Shown: piece after piece, positions 27,802 to 38,100 of the stretch | Layout: every line of letters begins with the position of its first letter | Numbering within the stretch: position 1 is the first letter of the stretch | Source: Corynebacterium efficiens YS-314 | GTDB taxonomy: Bacteria > Actinomycetota > Actinomycetes > Mycobacteriales > Mycobacteriaceae | Direction of reading: 5' to 3' | Length of the DNA stretch: 64,000 nucleotides | NCBI RefSeq assembly: GCF_000011305.1 | Contig: NC_004369.1 | Span: 2,046,001 to 2,110,000, forward strand | Translations under genes and position numbers: made by a program | The notes under the pieces: generated by a model | Seen by the model: the letters and a program-made list of their open reading frames with translations, nothing else | The model's database searches: none | Told to the model about the DNA's origin: nothing

Positions 27802-29118
27802 CTAACGAATCTCGGGCCCTGCGGTGTCGTAGGCGGATTCACCGTGTTCGGCGGTGTCGATCCCGTGCTGCTCCTTGTCCTCGTCGATCCTCCAACCCAT
27901 GGTCGCCTTGAGGAGGTAGGCGATGACCGCGGTGATCACGGCGGCGAAGATCATGGCCACCACCGCGATGACGATCTGGATGATAAAGAGTCTAAAACCA
28001 TCCATGCCCCCGCCGGTGAACCAGCCCGCATCTGTGGCCAGCAGGCCCACACCGACGGTGCCCCACAGGCCGGCGACCAGGTGCACGCCGACCACATCGA
28101 GGGAGTCATCGAAACCGAAGCGGTATTTCAGCCCCACCCCCAGGCAGGCCAGGATGCCACCGATCACGCCGAGGATGAGCGCGGTCAGCGGGGTGAGGGC
28201 CCCTGCGGCCGGGGTGACGGTGACCAGTCCTGCCACCACACCGGAGGCGGCACCGAGGGAGGTGGCATGTCCGTCGCGCAGCCGTTCGGTGGCCAGCCAG
28301 CCGAGTATCGCGGCCGCGGTGGCGGCGGTGGTGTTCAGCCAGGCCAGACCGGCCAGTCCATCGGCGGCGAAGGCGGAACCGCCGTTGAATCCGAACCATC
28401 CGAACCACAGCAGTGCGGCACCGAGCATGACCAGCGGGAGATTGTGGGGACGTGCCGCCACCATGGGGAAGGTACGGCGGGCACCGATGATCAGTGCCAG
28501 CACCAGTGCGGCGGTACCCGCGGAGATGTGCACCACGGTGCCACCGGCGAAGTCGATGGGCGCGATGGTGGCCTCCCCGTCGGTGACACCGAAGAGCCAG
28601 GCGGCGAATCCTGTCTCACCGTGGGCGAGCAGTCCCCCACCCCAGACCATGTGCGCCAGGGGGAAGTAGACGAAGGTGGACCACAGGGCGGTGAAGGTGA
28701 GCCAGGTGGAGAACTTCACGCGCTCTGCCAGCGCACCCGAGATCAGTGCGGTGGAGATGACCGCGAAGGTGAGCTGGAACCCGATGTCGATGATGTTCGC
28801 ATATCCGGAGGCCCCCTCGAGGTAGTTTCCCCCGGCGTCAGTGATAGAGTTGCGCAGGCCGAAGAACTCCAGTGGGTTGGCCACGATGCCACCCCAGGAC
28901 TGGGTGCCATAGGACATCGACCATCCCCACAGCACGTAGATGACGGAGACGACACCGAGGGTGCCGAACGACATCATCATCATGTTGAGGACGGATTTCT
29001 GTCGGGACATGCCTCCGTAGAACAGGGCGAGCGCCGGGGTCATGAGCAGGACGAGGGATGCGGATATGAGCATCCAGGCGGCGTGGCCTGATGTGGCCAC
29101 GATCTGATCAGCGGTCAT
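27802..29118 (-). CDS. amtB: Ammonium transporter AmtB
   Basis: The 438-residue protein has about 11 hydrophobic helices and Amt signatures (ALALFYGGMSRQKSVLNMMM, FAGGTVVHISAGTAALVLAL, GVHLVAGLWGTVGVGL). The two pore His positions are VHIS and VHLVAG. I chose the ATG at 29118 because AAGGAGG lies nine bases upstream; the longer frame to 29250 runs into the promoter region. It leads the amtB-glnK-glnD operon and is preceded by two AmtR-like boxes. Confidence 0.96.
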   Translation of the reverse strand: MTADQIVATSGHAAWMLISASLVLLMTPALALFYGGMSRQKSVLNMMMMSFGTLGVVSVIYVLWGWSMSYGTQSWGGIVANPLEFFGLRNSITDAGGNYLEGASGYANIIDIGFQLTFAVISTALISGALAERVKFSTWLTFTALWSTFVYFPLAHMVWGGGLLAHGETGFAAWLFGVTDGEATIAPIDFAGGTVVHISAGTAALVLALIIGARRTFPMVAARPHNLPLVMLGAALLWFGWFGFNGGSAFAADGLAGLAWLNTTAATAAAILGWLATERLRDGHATSLGAASGVVAGLVTVTPAAGALTPLTALILGVIGGILACLGVGLKYRFGFDDSLDVVGVHLVAGLWGTVGVGLLATDAGWFTGGGMDGFRLFIIQIVIAVVAMIFAAVITAVIAYLLKATMGWRIDEDKEQHGIDTAEHGESAYDTAGPEIR

Positions 29119-29250
29119 GCTGGGCAACCTCCTTGGGTTGTGGTGCCGGTGGGTTGTGGTGGAAACCCTGCAGGTGGGGATGCGCCTGTCCATCGCGACG
29201 GTGATGCCGCCGGGATGGCCCTGTGCTGGCCAGCAGCTCATCTCCCGCAC

Positions 29251-29272
29251 TAACTATAAGCCTACAGAAACA
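29251..29272 (-). promoter_or_regulatory. AmtR-like operator, proximal box
   Basis: On the minus strand the sequence TTTCTGTAGGCTTATAGTTA fits the AmtR consensus tttCTATN6AtAGat/aA with one change (CTGT for CTAT). It is the nearer of two boxes to the amtB start, about 135 bp upstream. AmtR represses this operon in C. glutamicum under nitrogen excess. Confidence 0.8.
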
Positions 29273-29294
29273 CTTTCGATAGGTCGATAGAATT
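29272..29294 (-). promoter_or_regulatory. AmtR-like operator, distal box
   Basis: On the minus strand TTCTATCGACCTATCGAAA matches the AmtR consensus CTATN6AtAG with one mismatch in the right half (ATCG for ATAG). Its centre lies about 21 bp, close to two helical turns, from the centre of the first box, so cooperative binding of two AmtR dimers is plausible. Confidence 0.8.
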
Positions 29295-29447
29295 CTGGGC
29301 CGGCACCACCCAGGCCCACCCGCCCGAAAACCAATAGCTCAACAGGTAATTTGTTCGGGATGTAATCTCCGGCACACCGGGGTGATACGGGGTTATCCCC
29401 GATCCCTCCCAGAGCCCCTCCCCGACCCCTCCCCCGGACATGGGAAA

Positions 29448-29503
29448 ACCCGGTGGAAGCGCTCTCAGGGGTACACATACTCCTGAGAACAATCCCACCG
29501 GGT
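29448..29503 (-). terminator. Nested hairpin downstream of ftsY
   Basis: An outer inverted repeat (ACCCGGTGG at 29448-29456 with CCACCGGGT at 29495-29503) encloses an inner one (TCTCAGGGGT with ACTCCTGAGA). It lies about 20 bp past the ftsY stop and separates ftsY from the AmtR-controlled promoter. The remainder of the 406-bp gap between ftsY and amtB is C-rich and otherwise featureless. Confidence 0.65.
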
Positions 29504-29524
29504 GTGGTGGCTGTGGCCGGGGGG

Positions 29525-31399
29525 TTATCCCAGCAGGGCGTCCACGAAACCCTCCACCTCGAAGGGGGCGAGATCATCCGCGCCCTCGCCGAGGCCGACC
29601 AGCTTGACCGGCACACCGAGCTCTTCCTGGACCTGGAATACGATGCCACCCTTGGCGGTGCCATCGAGCTTGGTCAGCACCACGCCGGTGATATCAACGA
29701 CATCGCGGAAGATACGGGCCTGCTGCATGCCGTTCTGGCCGACGGTGGCATCGAGGACCAGCAGCACCTCATCCACCGGTGCCTTCTTCTCCACAACGCG
29801 CTTGACCTTGCCCAGCTGGTCCATGAGGCCGGTGGAGGTGTGCAGACGGCCGGCGGTATCGATGAGCACGACATCGGCCTGCTGTTCCACACCCTTGGCC
29901 ACGGCATCGAAGGCCACGGAGGCCGGATCGGCACCCTCGGCACCACGGACGGTGGTGGCACCGACGCGGCGACCCCAGGTCTCGAGCTGGTCGGCGGCGG
30001 CCGCACGGAAGGTATCGGCTGCACCGAGCAGCACCCTGTGTCCCATGGACACCAGGACGCGGGCGAGCTTGCCGGTGGTGGTGGTCTTGCCGGTGCCGTT
30101 GACGCCGACGACCAGGACCACCGCGGGCTTGCCCTCGTACGGCATGGCCCGGATGGAGCGGTCGAGGTCGGGGCGGCAGGCGTCGATAAGCGTGGCCCGC
30201 AGCATGGCACGCGCCTCGGCCTCGCTGGAGACACCGTGCGTGGCGATCTTGTCGCGCAGTTCCTCAACCACCCGCATGGTCACAGTGGCACCGAGGTCCG
30301 CCTTGATCAGCATGGCCTCGATGTCCTCCCACGCGTCCTCATCCAGGTCACCGGCGGTGAGAATACCCAGCACGGACTTGCCGAAGACATTCTGGGAGCG
30401 GGCCAGACGGCCACGCAGCTTGCCGATACGTCCGGCCGCCGGTGCGATTTCATCCAGTGGTTCCGGCGCGGGCTCGGGGGCAACCTCCGGGACCGGGGTC
30501 TGCTCACGCGCAGCCTCGGCGAACTCGGCGGTGACCTGTGCAGCCTCGGCGGCCTCCACGGCCTCATCCTGCACCAGATTCGACTCCGCCGGGGTCTCCT
30601 CCTCCGGCGCAGCGGGCTCCTCCACGACCGGTTCCTCCACCGGCACCTCGGGCGCCTCCGCCAGCGCAGCCGCGGCATCCACGGAGAGCTCCTCGGGGAC
30701 CGCCTCCGGTTCGGCTGGCGCGGCAGGCTCAACCTCGTGCTTGTCGACGTCGCCCCCGTCCCACTTGACCGACTTTCCGGTGGGGGCAGCCGGGGTGGGT
30801 TCCGCGGGTGCTGCAGGTTCGGTCGGCTCAGGTTCGCTCGGCTCAGGTACCGCCACCGGGGTGGTCTCCGCGGCGGGTTCCGTAATGGGTTCTGCGACAG
30901 GCTCACCGTGGATCACCGGCTCGGAGGGAACCTCCTCTTCCCTGATCTCTTCAGGTGCCTGCGGAGCTTCCGGAATGTCCACCGGGTCGGTTTCCCGGAC
31001 AGGCTCCGCCGTGGGGACAGGCTCCGGGAGGATCGGGGTGACACCGGTGGGATCCTTCTCCCGGGCCCGGTCGGTGGACTCCGGTTCCCACAGCTGCTTG
31101 TCCCGGGTCTCCGGTTCAGGCTTCGGTGCTGGCTGGGCCTGGGGCTGGTTCAGATTCTGATCATCGCGGAGCACCGGCTCCTTCTGCTCAGCGGGTTTCG
31201 CCGGGGCGAAGTTGAACCCGCCCTGCGCCTGGTAGTTACCGGATTTCTCCTGCTGGGTGAGCTGTTTCTTCTCCTCCTCAGCCGGTTTTTCAAAACTAAC
31301 GGTCTTTGATTCCCCCCGCTTCTTACCCACGATCAACACGATGATGATCGCCAGTATGACGAGGAGTACTAATCCTACAATCCAAAAAGTCGCATCCAT
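29525..31399 (-). CDS. ftsY: Signal recognition particle receptor FtsY
   Basis: FtsY receives SRP-bound ribosomes at the membrane. The 624-residue protein starts MDATFWIVGLVLLVILAIII, a true membrane anchor, then has a roughly 280-residue acidic, Pro/Glu/Ala-rich linker. The NG GTPase follows (GVNGTGKTTTTGKLARVL, DTAGRLHTS, TKLDGTAKGG). The linker is much longer than the short A domains of many bacteria but resembles other corynebacterial and mycobacterial FtsY proteins in being anchored. The in-frame start at 31435 is rejected because the anchor begins at the ATG. Confidence 0.96.
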   Translation of the reverse strand: MDATFWIVGLVLLVILAIIIVLIVGKKRGESKTVSFEKPAEEEKKQLTQQEKSGNYQAQGGFNFAPAKPAEQKEPVLRDDQNLNQPQAQPAPKPEPETRDKQLWEPESTDRAREKDPTGVTPILPEPVPTAEPVRETDPVDIPEAPQAPEEIREEEVPSEPVIHGEPVAEPITEPAAETTPVAVPEPSEPEPTEPAAPAEPTPAAPTGKSVKWDGGDVDKHEVEPAAPAEPEAVPEELSVDAAAALAEAPEVPVEEPVVEEPAAPEEETPAESNLVQDEAVEAAEAAQVTAEFAEAAREQTPVPEVAPEPAPEPLDEIAPAAGRIGKLRGRLARSQNVFGKSVLGILTAGDLDEDAWEDIEAMLIKADLGATVTMRVVEELRDKIATHGVSSEAEARAMLRATLIDACRPDLDRSIRAMPYEGKPAVVLVVGVNGTGKTTTTGKLARVLVSMGHRVLLGAADTFRAAAADQLETWGRRVGATTVRGAEGADPASVAFDAVAKGVEQQADVVLIDTAGRLHTSTGLMDQLGKVKRVVEKKAPVDEVLLVLDATVGQNGMQQARIFRDVVDITGVVLTKLDGTAKGGIVFQVQEELGVPVKLVGLGEGADDLAPFEVEGFVDALLG

Positions 31400-31581
31400 G
31401 CCCTCTATAGTGACAGGTTTCCTTGTCGCGCACACCGGCAGGCCGGTCTTTTCGGTATTTTTTCACCGCAGTCAGTACCAACAACACCCGGGCGGAACCC
31501 CAGCCGGAACACAGAACCTCCCCGTCTGTGGCTTCATCAGCCATGGCCGGGGAGGTTGTGGGGGCGGGGGTTCAGGTGAGG
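31400..31581. other. Gap between ftsY and the 1126-residue gene
   Basis: The 182-bp gap holds the ftsY promoter region. An inverted pair, CCCGTCTGTGG/CCATGGCCGGGG (near 31521-31556), may form a weak terminator for the upstream gene. No gene was found. Confidence 0.35.
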
Positions 31582-34500
31582 TCAGTCCACCAACCCGGGG
31601 TTGGTCACGCCCAGCACCATGGCCTCCGCGGAGATGAGGTCACCTGTGACCAGGTCCGGAACCAGATCGGCGATCCGGCTCCACCCACCGGCGGCGCGGT
31701 CGAGGGTACGGGTCTTGCCGATGAGGTCATGGGCGTGCAGACGCGAGGACAGGGCGAACACCAGGGAGACCACCGGGGTCAGCGCCCACATGTTCTCGGC
31801 CTTGTTGGTGTCCACACCATCGAGCTTGTCGAAGCGGATGCGCGCCGAGGAGTACAGCTGACGCTGGGTACCGCGCATGGCGCGCAGCAGATCCACCGCC
31901 GTCTTCATCAGCCCCTCGGACTGGAGGACCTCATTGAGCTCCTCGCGCTTCTTGAAGGTCTCGAACACCGCCATGAGCCGGGTGTTGTCCGCCATGAGCG
32001 GGCCGGGGACGATGTCGGCGTTGCTGAAGAACATCTCCAACAGGGCCGCCTGCTGGGCGGCGTTCATGCTGGCGATCGCGACGGTGGACTGATCCACGCA
32101 GGCGGTATCCAGGGTGGAATCACGTCCGGTGGCCAGGGTGGACAGGATATTGCGTCCCGCGACCTCCTCCAACTGGCTCAGGATCGGCAGCAGCGGGGTG
32201 CGGTTGCCCAGTTCCTCGGCCTCGCGGAACGCGCCGGGCAGGGCACCCAGCAGCTGGAGGGTGCCGATCCACGCGGTGCGGTGGATCTCGGTGGCCGGGG
32301 TGTCGGTGGTGAACGGGGAGGCCGCCAGACCGGAGGAGATCACCTTGCCGGGCAGGGCATGCGCCGGCACCAGCGAGGCGGACAGACCCTTCAGCGCCGC
32401 CGCCGGGTGGGCACGCAGCGCGGAGTGCACAACCGGCAGGTGCTCGGTGTTGCCCTGCTCCGACCAGATATGCGAGACATCCCACAGCGCAGGCACCACA
32501 GCCTCGGAGACCGGTGGCTCCTCCACCGCCCCACCGAAGAAGGCGGAGAGCTGTGCGAAGTCCTCGGACTGGCTGGCGTAGTAGCCCTCCTGATCCACGG
32601 TCACCGCGGTGGAACCGGGGGACAGTGGGGTCAGCAGGGTGGTGAACGGATCTGCGGTGTGCAGCTGGACCAGCAGGGGGCCGGCCCCCACCAGACCCTC
32701 CGGCAGGGCGACGCGTTCACCGGTCACCGGGATCTCCACCGCACGGACCCAGGGGGCGGTGGTCGGCCAGATCCAGGCACCGAGCTTGCGTCCGGCCGCC
32801 AGGTCCTCGAAGACCAGGTCGGTGCCGTCGATGGTGATCCCGGTGCAGTGCTCCACCTTGTCCAGGACGGCGATGGTCACGCTGAGTCGACGGTCGGCGC
32901 GCAGTTCCGTCCATTCGAATTCGATGGAACCACGTGGCACCACCAGTGTGCTGGCCGCGATCTCCTTCATCGGGGCGACCAGGGTGCGTCCGTTGTCCGG
33001 GGTGGTCATCCGGATGGTGCGCAGGGGGGAACCGTGGTGGTTGCGCACACTGATGCGGGGATCACCGACCTGGACCCCGGTGCGGATGCGCAGCTCACCG
33101 GAACCGTCCAGATCCCGGGGACGGCACACCGTGCGGGTGACACGCCACATCGGTGGTTCGGTGGTCACCGGCAGCTCGATGGCGATCTGCGGTGGGACGA
33201 ACCGCAGCGGCATCTGGTCACCCTCGTCGGTGGTGACCACAAAACCGGCATTCGGGTCGGTTGCGCCGACGTCCACCAGCCGGGGCTCCGCTGTGAAGTG
33301 CTTCTCACCGGAGCGCACCCGCAGGGTGGCCTCGGACAGACCCGCGGTGGTGGGGATGCGGAAGGAACTCTCCGCACCAACCATCTCCAGCTCGGTGTTC
33401 ATGCCCTCGACGATGGCGTACTCGTGACGGAAGGACTCATTGCGTGGCCCACGCAGGCGGACCAGGTACTCCCCCACCCAGGGGGCGTCATAGGCCTCCG
33501 GGTCAAAGATGTAGAACACGCCACCCTCAGCCGGGACCTCCAGCGGTTCGGGGTCCGCGATCTCATCACCGGCGCTGCCCACGCCGGCATAGGCGGAGAT
33601 GGACAGCATCCAGGTCTCATCCCGCCCGCTCAGCGTCGGTGGGAATTCCGCGATGAGCGATTCAGCGTGCACAGCCAACCCGGTGGTGGAGCGCACATGC
33701 GGAACCAGCGCCTGGTGTGGGTGGTGGAAGGCCACGCGACGACGCGGATCGATACAGCGGATCTCCTTGTTCACCTTCAGTGAGGCCAGTCCGCGGGCAT
33801 CCACACGCGAACACGTCCAGGAAGTCCACCCCTCCACCTCGAAGGAGTCGAGCACCGGGATCGCTTCCCCGGTGACCACATCCTCCAGAGTGGATTCGGT
33901 CGGTGCGAGCACATAGATCTCCTGGTGGTGCAGCGAGAACTTGTCGGTGAGGTTCTCCCCACGGGCGGAGAACACCAGCACCGGATCGTTGAAGTCAACC
34001 ACCGGCACCACCCAGGTGATCTGGTTGGTGGTGTCGGTGACGGTGGTTTCCCGGACCTGACGCTCCAGCGTGACATCCAGGGCCTCAGAGTACCCGGAGG
34101 TGTCCCCCCAGGCACGGCCGGTGCTGTAGATACGGGTCGTGCCCTCCAGGCTGACCCGCCAGGTGACCTCACCGTCATTGACACGCTGCTCCGGTAGACG
34201 CAGGCAGACCTTCCGCCGCTCGGCATCAAGGACCAGGCGGGGACGCAGCTCACGCAGGGCAACACCCACGGAGTTCTCCCGGTCCTGGGTGCCCACGGGG
34301 CGTTCACGCAGTTCCGCCACGAAGAGTTCATCCACCATGGCGGGCAGGGTGACCTCCCGCTCGCGGTCGGGCCAGGACGTCGGATGGGTCTGGGCGAAAT
34401 CGCACAGGTCCCGCACCCCGCCGAGCAGGGCATCCGCCCACTGTGGGGCGAGCCGGCGGACGGTGTCGAACATGGCGGGGAACTCCTCCGAACCGGTTTC

Positions 34501-34962
34501 CACCGCGGTGAGCACCGCCGCCACCTCCCTGCCGGTGACACCACAGTGCGGGGAGAGGATCTCAATTGGGTCGGCCTCCCCGGCGGGGACGGACAGACCG
34601 ACCTTCACCAGCAGCCGCTCCACCTCATTGGCCAGCACCGCCCCGTGGTCGGGTTCCAGGCCGAGACCACCGAAGTACTCGGTGAAGAAGTCCTGCGGGT
34701 CCACCACGCGCGCGGCACGGGAGACCAGGCTCGCGACGGTGAGACCGGGGGTCATGTCCAGCAGTTCGGTGATATCTGCGCCTGCAGCGAGCTGGCGGGA
34801 CAGGAAGGTGCCGTAGAAGCGGTCGATGCGCTCCAGTTCGTCACTGCGCAGCTGGGCCTGGGCGAAGTACTCCATCCCGGCCAGTCGCTGGGTAAGTTCC
34901 AGCTCGGTCTGGGATGCCCATCCGAGTAAAGAATCATTGAAATCGGCGATGCCACCAGGCAT
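31582..34962 (-). CDS. Large conserved protein of unknown function (1126 residues)
   Basis: I do not recognise this family. The protein has no signal peptide or membrane helix and should be cytoplasmic. Residues 1-230 look mostly alpha-helical. A long middle part, about 230-800, is rich in alternating hydrophobic and Thr/Val/Arg segments like stacked beta-sandwich domains (for example TWRVSLEGTTRIYSTGRAW and SIEFEWTELRADRRLSVTIA). The last 300 residues look helical again. No Walker, nuclease or protease motif was seen. GGGGAG lies ten bases before the ATG. It lies 208 bp after smc and before ftsY on the same strand, in an otherwise universally conserved neighbourhood. Confidence 0.8.
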   Translation of the reverse strand: MPGGIADFNDSLLGWASQTELELTQRLAGMEYFAQAQLRSDELERIDRFYGTFLSRQLAAGADITELLDMTPGLTVASLVSRAARVVDPQDFFTEYFGGLGLEPDHGAVLANEVERLLVKVGLSVPAGEADPIEILSPHCGVTGREVAAVLTAVETGSEEFPAMFDTVRRLAPQWADALLGGVRDLCDFAQTHPTSWPDREREVTLPAMVDELFVAELRERPVGTQDRENSVGVALRELRPRLVLDAERRKVCLRLPEQRVNDGEVTWRVSLEGTTRIYSTGRAWGDTSGYSEALDVTLERQVRETTVTDTTNQITWVVPVVDFNDPVLVFSARGENLTDKFSLHHQEIYVLAPTESTLEDVVTGEAIPVLDSFEVEGWTSWTCSRVDARGLASLKVNKEIRCIDPRRRVAFHHPHQALVPHVRSTTGLAVHAESLIAEFPPTLSGRDETWMLSISAYAGVGSAGDEIADPEPLEVPAEGGVFYIFDPEAYDAPWVGEYLVRLRGPRNESFRHEYAIVEGMNTELEMVGAESSFRIPTTAGLSEATLRVRSGEKHFTAEPRLVDVGATDPNAGFVVTTDEGDQMPLRFVPPQIAIELPVTTEPPMWRVTRTVCRPRDLDGSGELRIRTGVQVGDPRISVRNHHGSPLRTIRMTTPDNGRTLVAPMKEIAASTLVVPRGSIEFEWTELRADRRLSVTIAVLDKVEHCTGITIDGTDLVFEDLAAGRKLGAWIWPTTAPWVRAVEIPVTGERVALPEGLVGAGPLLVQLHTADPFTTLLTPLSPGSTAVTVDQEGYYASQSEDFAQLSAFFGGAVEEPPVSEAVVPALWDVSHIWSEQGNTEHLPVVHSALRAHPAAALKGLSASLVPAHALPGKVISSGLAASPFTTDTPATEIHRTAWIGTLQLLGALPGAFREAEELGNRTPLLPILSQLEEVAGRNILSTLATGRDSTLDTACVDQSTVAIASMNAAQQAALLEMFFSNADIVPGPLMADNTRLMAVFETFKKREELNEVLQSEGLMKTAVDLLRAMRGTQRQLYSSARIRFDKLDGVDTNKAENMWALTPVVSLVFALSSRLHAHDLIGKTRTLDRAAGGWSRIADLVPDLVTGDLISAEAMVLGVTNPGLVD

Positions 34963-35170
34963 GTATACACTCTCCCCGCGTGAACGCGTTCCACATTGAA
35001 ACCGGCATGACAGCTGTTAGGCGTCATTGAAATGCCCTCTCACCCTACCCCACCTCCGGCGTCCCGCCCGCGCCGGGAATGCCTTTCCAGCCGGTCACAC
35101 ACCCGGTGCAGTAACCAAGCCCACAATCATGATTGGGCAGGTCGGGGGATACATCCCTGCCCCACAGGTG

Positions 35171-38100
35171 CTACCCGGGTACGGCGGCAACGGGGTCCGG
35201 GCCGGTGGCCACCTCCGTGGTGTGGGGTGGGGTGGTCTCCGCGCGTTCCATGCGCTGACTGATCACCCGGGTCACACCGTCGCCACGCATGGTCACGCCG
35301 TAGAGGACATTGGCCACATCCATGGTGGGTTTCTGGTGGGTGATCACAATGAGTTGTGAATCATGGCGCAGTTCCTCGAACAGGGCGATCAGTCGCCGCA
35401 GGTTCACATCATCGAGTGCGGCCTCCACCTCGTCCATGACATAGAACGGGCTGGGGCGGGCACGGAAGATGGCCACGAGCATGGCCAGGGCGGTCAGGGA
35501 CTTCTCACCACCGGAGAGCAGCGACAGCCGTTTGACCTTCTTCCCCGGTGGCCGGGCCTCCACCTCGATGCCGGTGGTCAGCAGATCATCGGGGTCGGTG
35601 AGCAGCAGTCGGCCCTCACCACCCGGGAAGAGGGTGGCGAACACCTTCGGGAATTCGCGTTCGACATCGTGCCAGGCATCGGTGAACAACTGGAGGATCC
35701 TGGCGTCCACCTCCTCGATGACCCCTCGCAGGTCGGCCCGGGCCTGTTCCACGTCACGCACCTGGGTGGCCAGGAACTCATAACGTTCCTCCAGTGCCTT
35801 GAACTCCTCCAGCGCCAGGGGATTGACCTTGCCCAGGGATGCGAGGTCCTTCTCCGCCTGTTTCAGTCGTGCCCGCTGGGCGTTTTCATCAAAGTGCTCA
35901 TCGGGGGTGTAGTCCCGCAGCAGCTCCGCCACCGGCACACCCAGTTGTTCGGTGATCTTGGCAACGGCCTCCTCCATGCGCACCTGGGCCTGGGAGCGGG
36001 CCAGTTCCAGGGCATGGGCGTTGTCATGCAGGCGGTCCAGCTGGTGCCGCGCGGCGCTTACTGCATCACGGGCCCGGGCCAGCTGCGCGGTCACCGCCGC
36101 CTTCTCCTGGTTGCAGGCATCCCGGTCCTCCGTGGCCCGGGCCAGGGCCACGGAGACACGTTCAGCGACATCGCGGGCACCGCGCTGGACGGTGGTCGCC
36201 AGGTCGATGCGTCGTCGGTGTTGGGCCACGGCCTGCTCATGTCGCATCTTCGCCTGGCGTTCCTGCTGGGCCTGCCGACGCAGACCATCCCCTCTGCCCC
36301 GGACCTGCCCGGCACGTTCCTCCGCGGTGCGCAGGGCCAGGCGTGCCTCCATCTCCATGGCTCTGACCTGGGCCAGTGCTGTGCTGGCCGCATCGCGGTC
36401 CCGGGTGGAGGGTTCTGTCGTGTCGGTGTCATCCTCGATGCGGGCCAGCCGGTCGACGATCTCCTCCAACTCCGCGCGCAGCTGGTCCCGGCGGTGCTCC
36501 GCGTCGGTGAGTCTGCCCGCGTGGCGGTCACGCTCGTCCCCGGCCGCCCGGTGCTGCCGGTCCAGGCGGTCGAGGTCACGGGTGATGGTCTCCAGCGCCA
36601 TGTCGGATTCCCGGAGGGCGGCGGCCCGCGCGGCAGCCTCGATGCGGGTGTCCTCCGCGGCGACCCGCGCCCCCTCGACGGTGCCGGCGAGATCACCCAG
36701 GGCACGGGACACCTCAGCCAGCTGCCGGCGGGCGTCATCGATCTGGGCGGTGATCTCCACCGTCGAGGTGCCGGTGCCGAGCTGGATCCACCCGGAGCCG
36801 GCGATCACGCCCTCCCGGGTCACCGCACGCAGGCGTGGATCATCCTGGATGACGGTGTGGGCGGTGGGTAGGTCGTCGACAAGCACCACGTCGGCGAGCA
36901 GACGGGTGACCGGGCCGGTGACGGTGGCGTCCAGGGACACATGGTCGAGCAGCCAGGTGGCCCCGGCCGGCAGGACCGCGTCGAGACGCCACGCACCCTG
37001 TTCATCGGTGGCGGCGACAAGAACGGTGCGGGACACGCGTGCGTCGAGAAGCTTGTCGACGACCTCCCCGGTCACCACACCGGCGAGCGCCTCGGCGTGC
37101 GCCCCGAGCGAGGCAGCCAGAGCCTTGTCGACGCCATCCTGTGGACGCACAAGCTGGGCCAGAAGCGGATAATCAAGCACCTGCTCCGCTGATGAGCGGG
37201 GGCGGTTGTGATCGAGGGTGTCGATGCGTGACTCCAGGCGGGACACCTCCCGCTCCAGCTCACCACGCCGGCCGCGCAGTTCCTCGAGACGGGCCTCGGC
37301 CATGTCGGCCTCCGTGCGGGCCCGGGTGTGCGCGGTGTCCAGCGGATCACGCCCGGCGAGGATTTCCGCGTGTCGCTGCTCCGCGCGTCGGCGTTCCCCC
37401 TCCACCTCGAGGACACGCCCGGCAAGCTCCGCGAGCTGCTCACCGAGACGCTCCACCTCATCATCGGCGGCCTGCAGCCGGGTGCGCAGGGACTCCTCGG
37501 CGGCCAGCAGACGGACAACACCTTCCCGACGGTCGGCGATCGCACGGACCTGGGCGAGGTGTTCACGCTCGGCCTCCCGGGCCGCCTCCGCCCGGTCCTC
37601 AACCTCCTGGCGGATGGAGTCCAGCCGCTCGGCGGCCATCTCCACCTGCATCTCCAATTCCTCCAGATCCTGGTCTGCCTGTTCCGCTCGGCGCAGCAGG
37701 TCATCGGGGTCAGGGCCGGTGTAGGCGGTGTCCAACACCCCGGAATTGGCCCGGTCCGCAGCGATACGCATGGTCGCCGAGACCCGCTCCGCCAGGGAGG
37801 ACAGGTCGAACCACAGCTGCTGGGCCTGTTCCGCCCGCGGGGTGATCCCGGCGAGCTGCAGCTCCAGCTCCGCCTGGGTGCCGGCGGCCTCCTCGAGTGC
37901 CTCCCGGGCGGTCTCCACCTGGTCGCGGATCATCTTCTCGCGGTCGGTGGAGGTCTCGAGTTTCTCCGAGAGCCTGACGATCTCAAACCCGGCAATCTGG
38001 AACCGCGCATCACGCAGATCCGCCTGGACGGTGGCTGCCCGGCGCGCGGCCTCAGCCTGACGTGCCAGGGGTTTGAGCTGTCTGCGCAGCTCCTCCGTGA

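Noticed and set aside
29453..31309. 618-codon plus-strand frame opposite ftsY
   Set aside because: Shadow of the Pro/Glu-rich FtsY linker and GTPase domain; the sense protein is beyond doubt.
31423..33783. 786-codon plus-strand frame opposite the 1126-residue gene
   Set aside because: Low-complexity Gly/His/Gln-rich translation typical of GC-rich antisense frames. The minus frame is longer, has a ribosome-binding site and normal composition.
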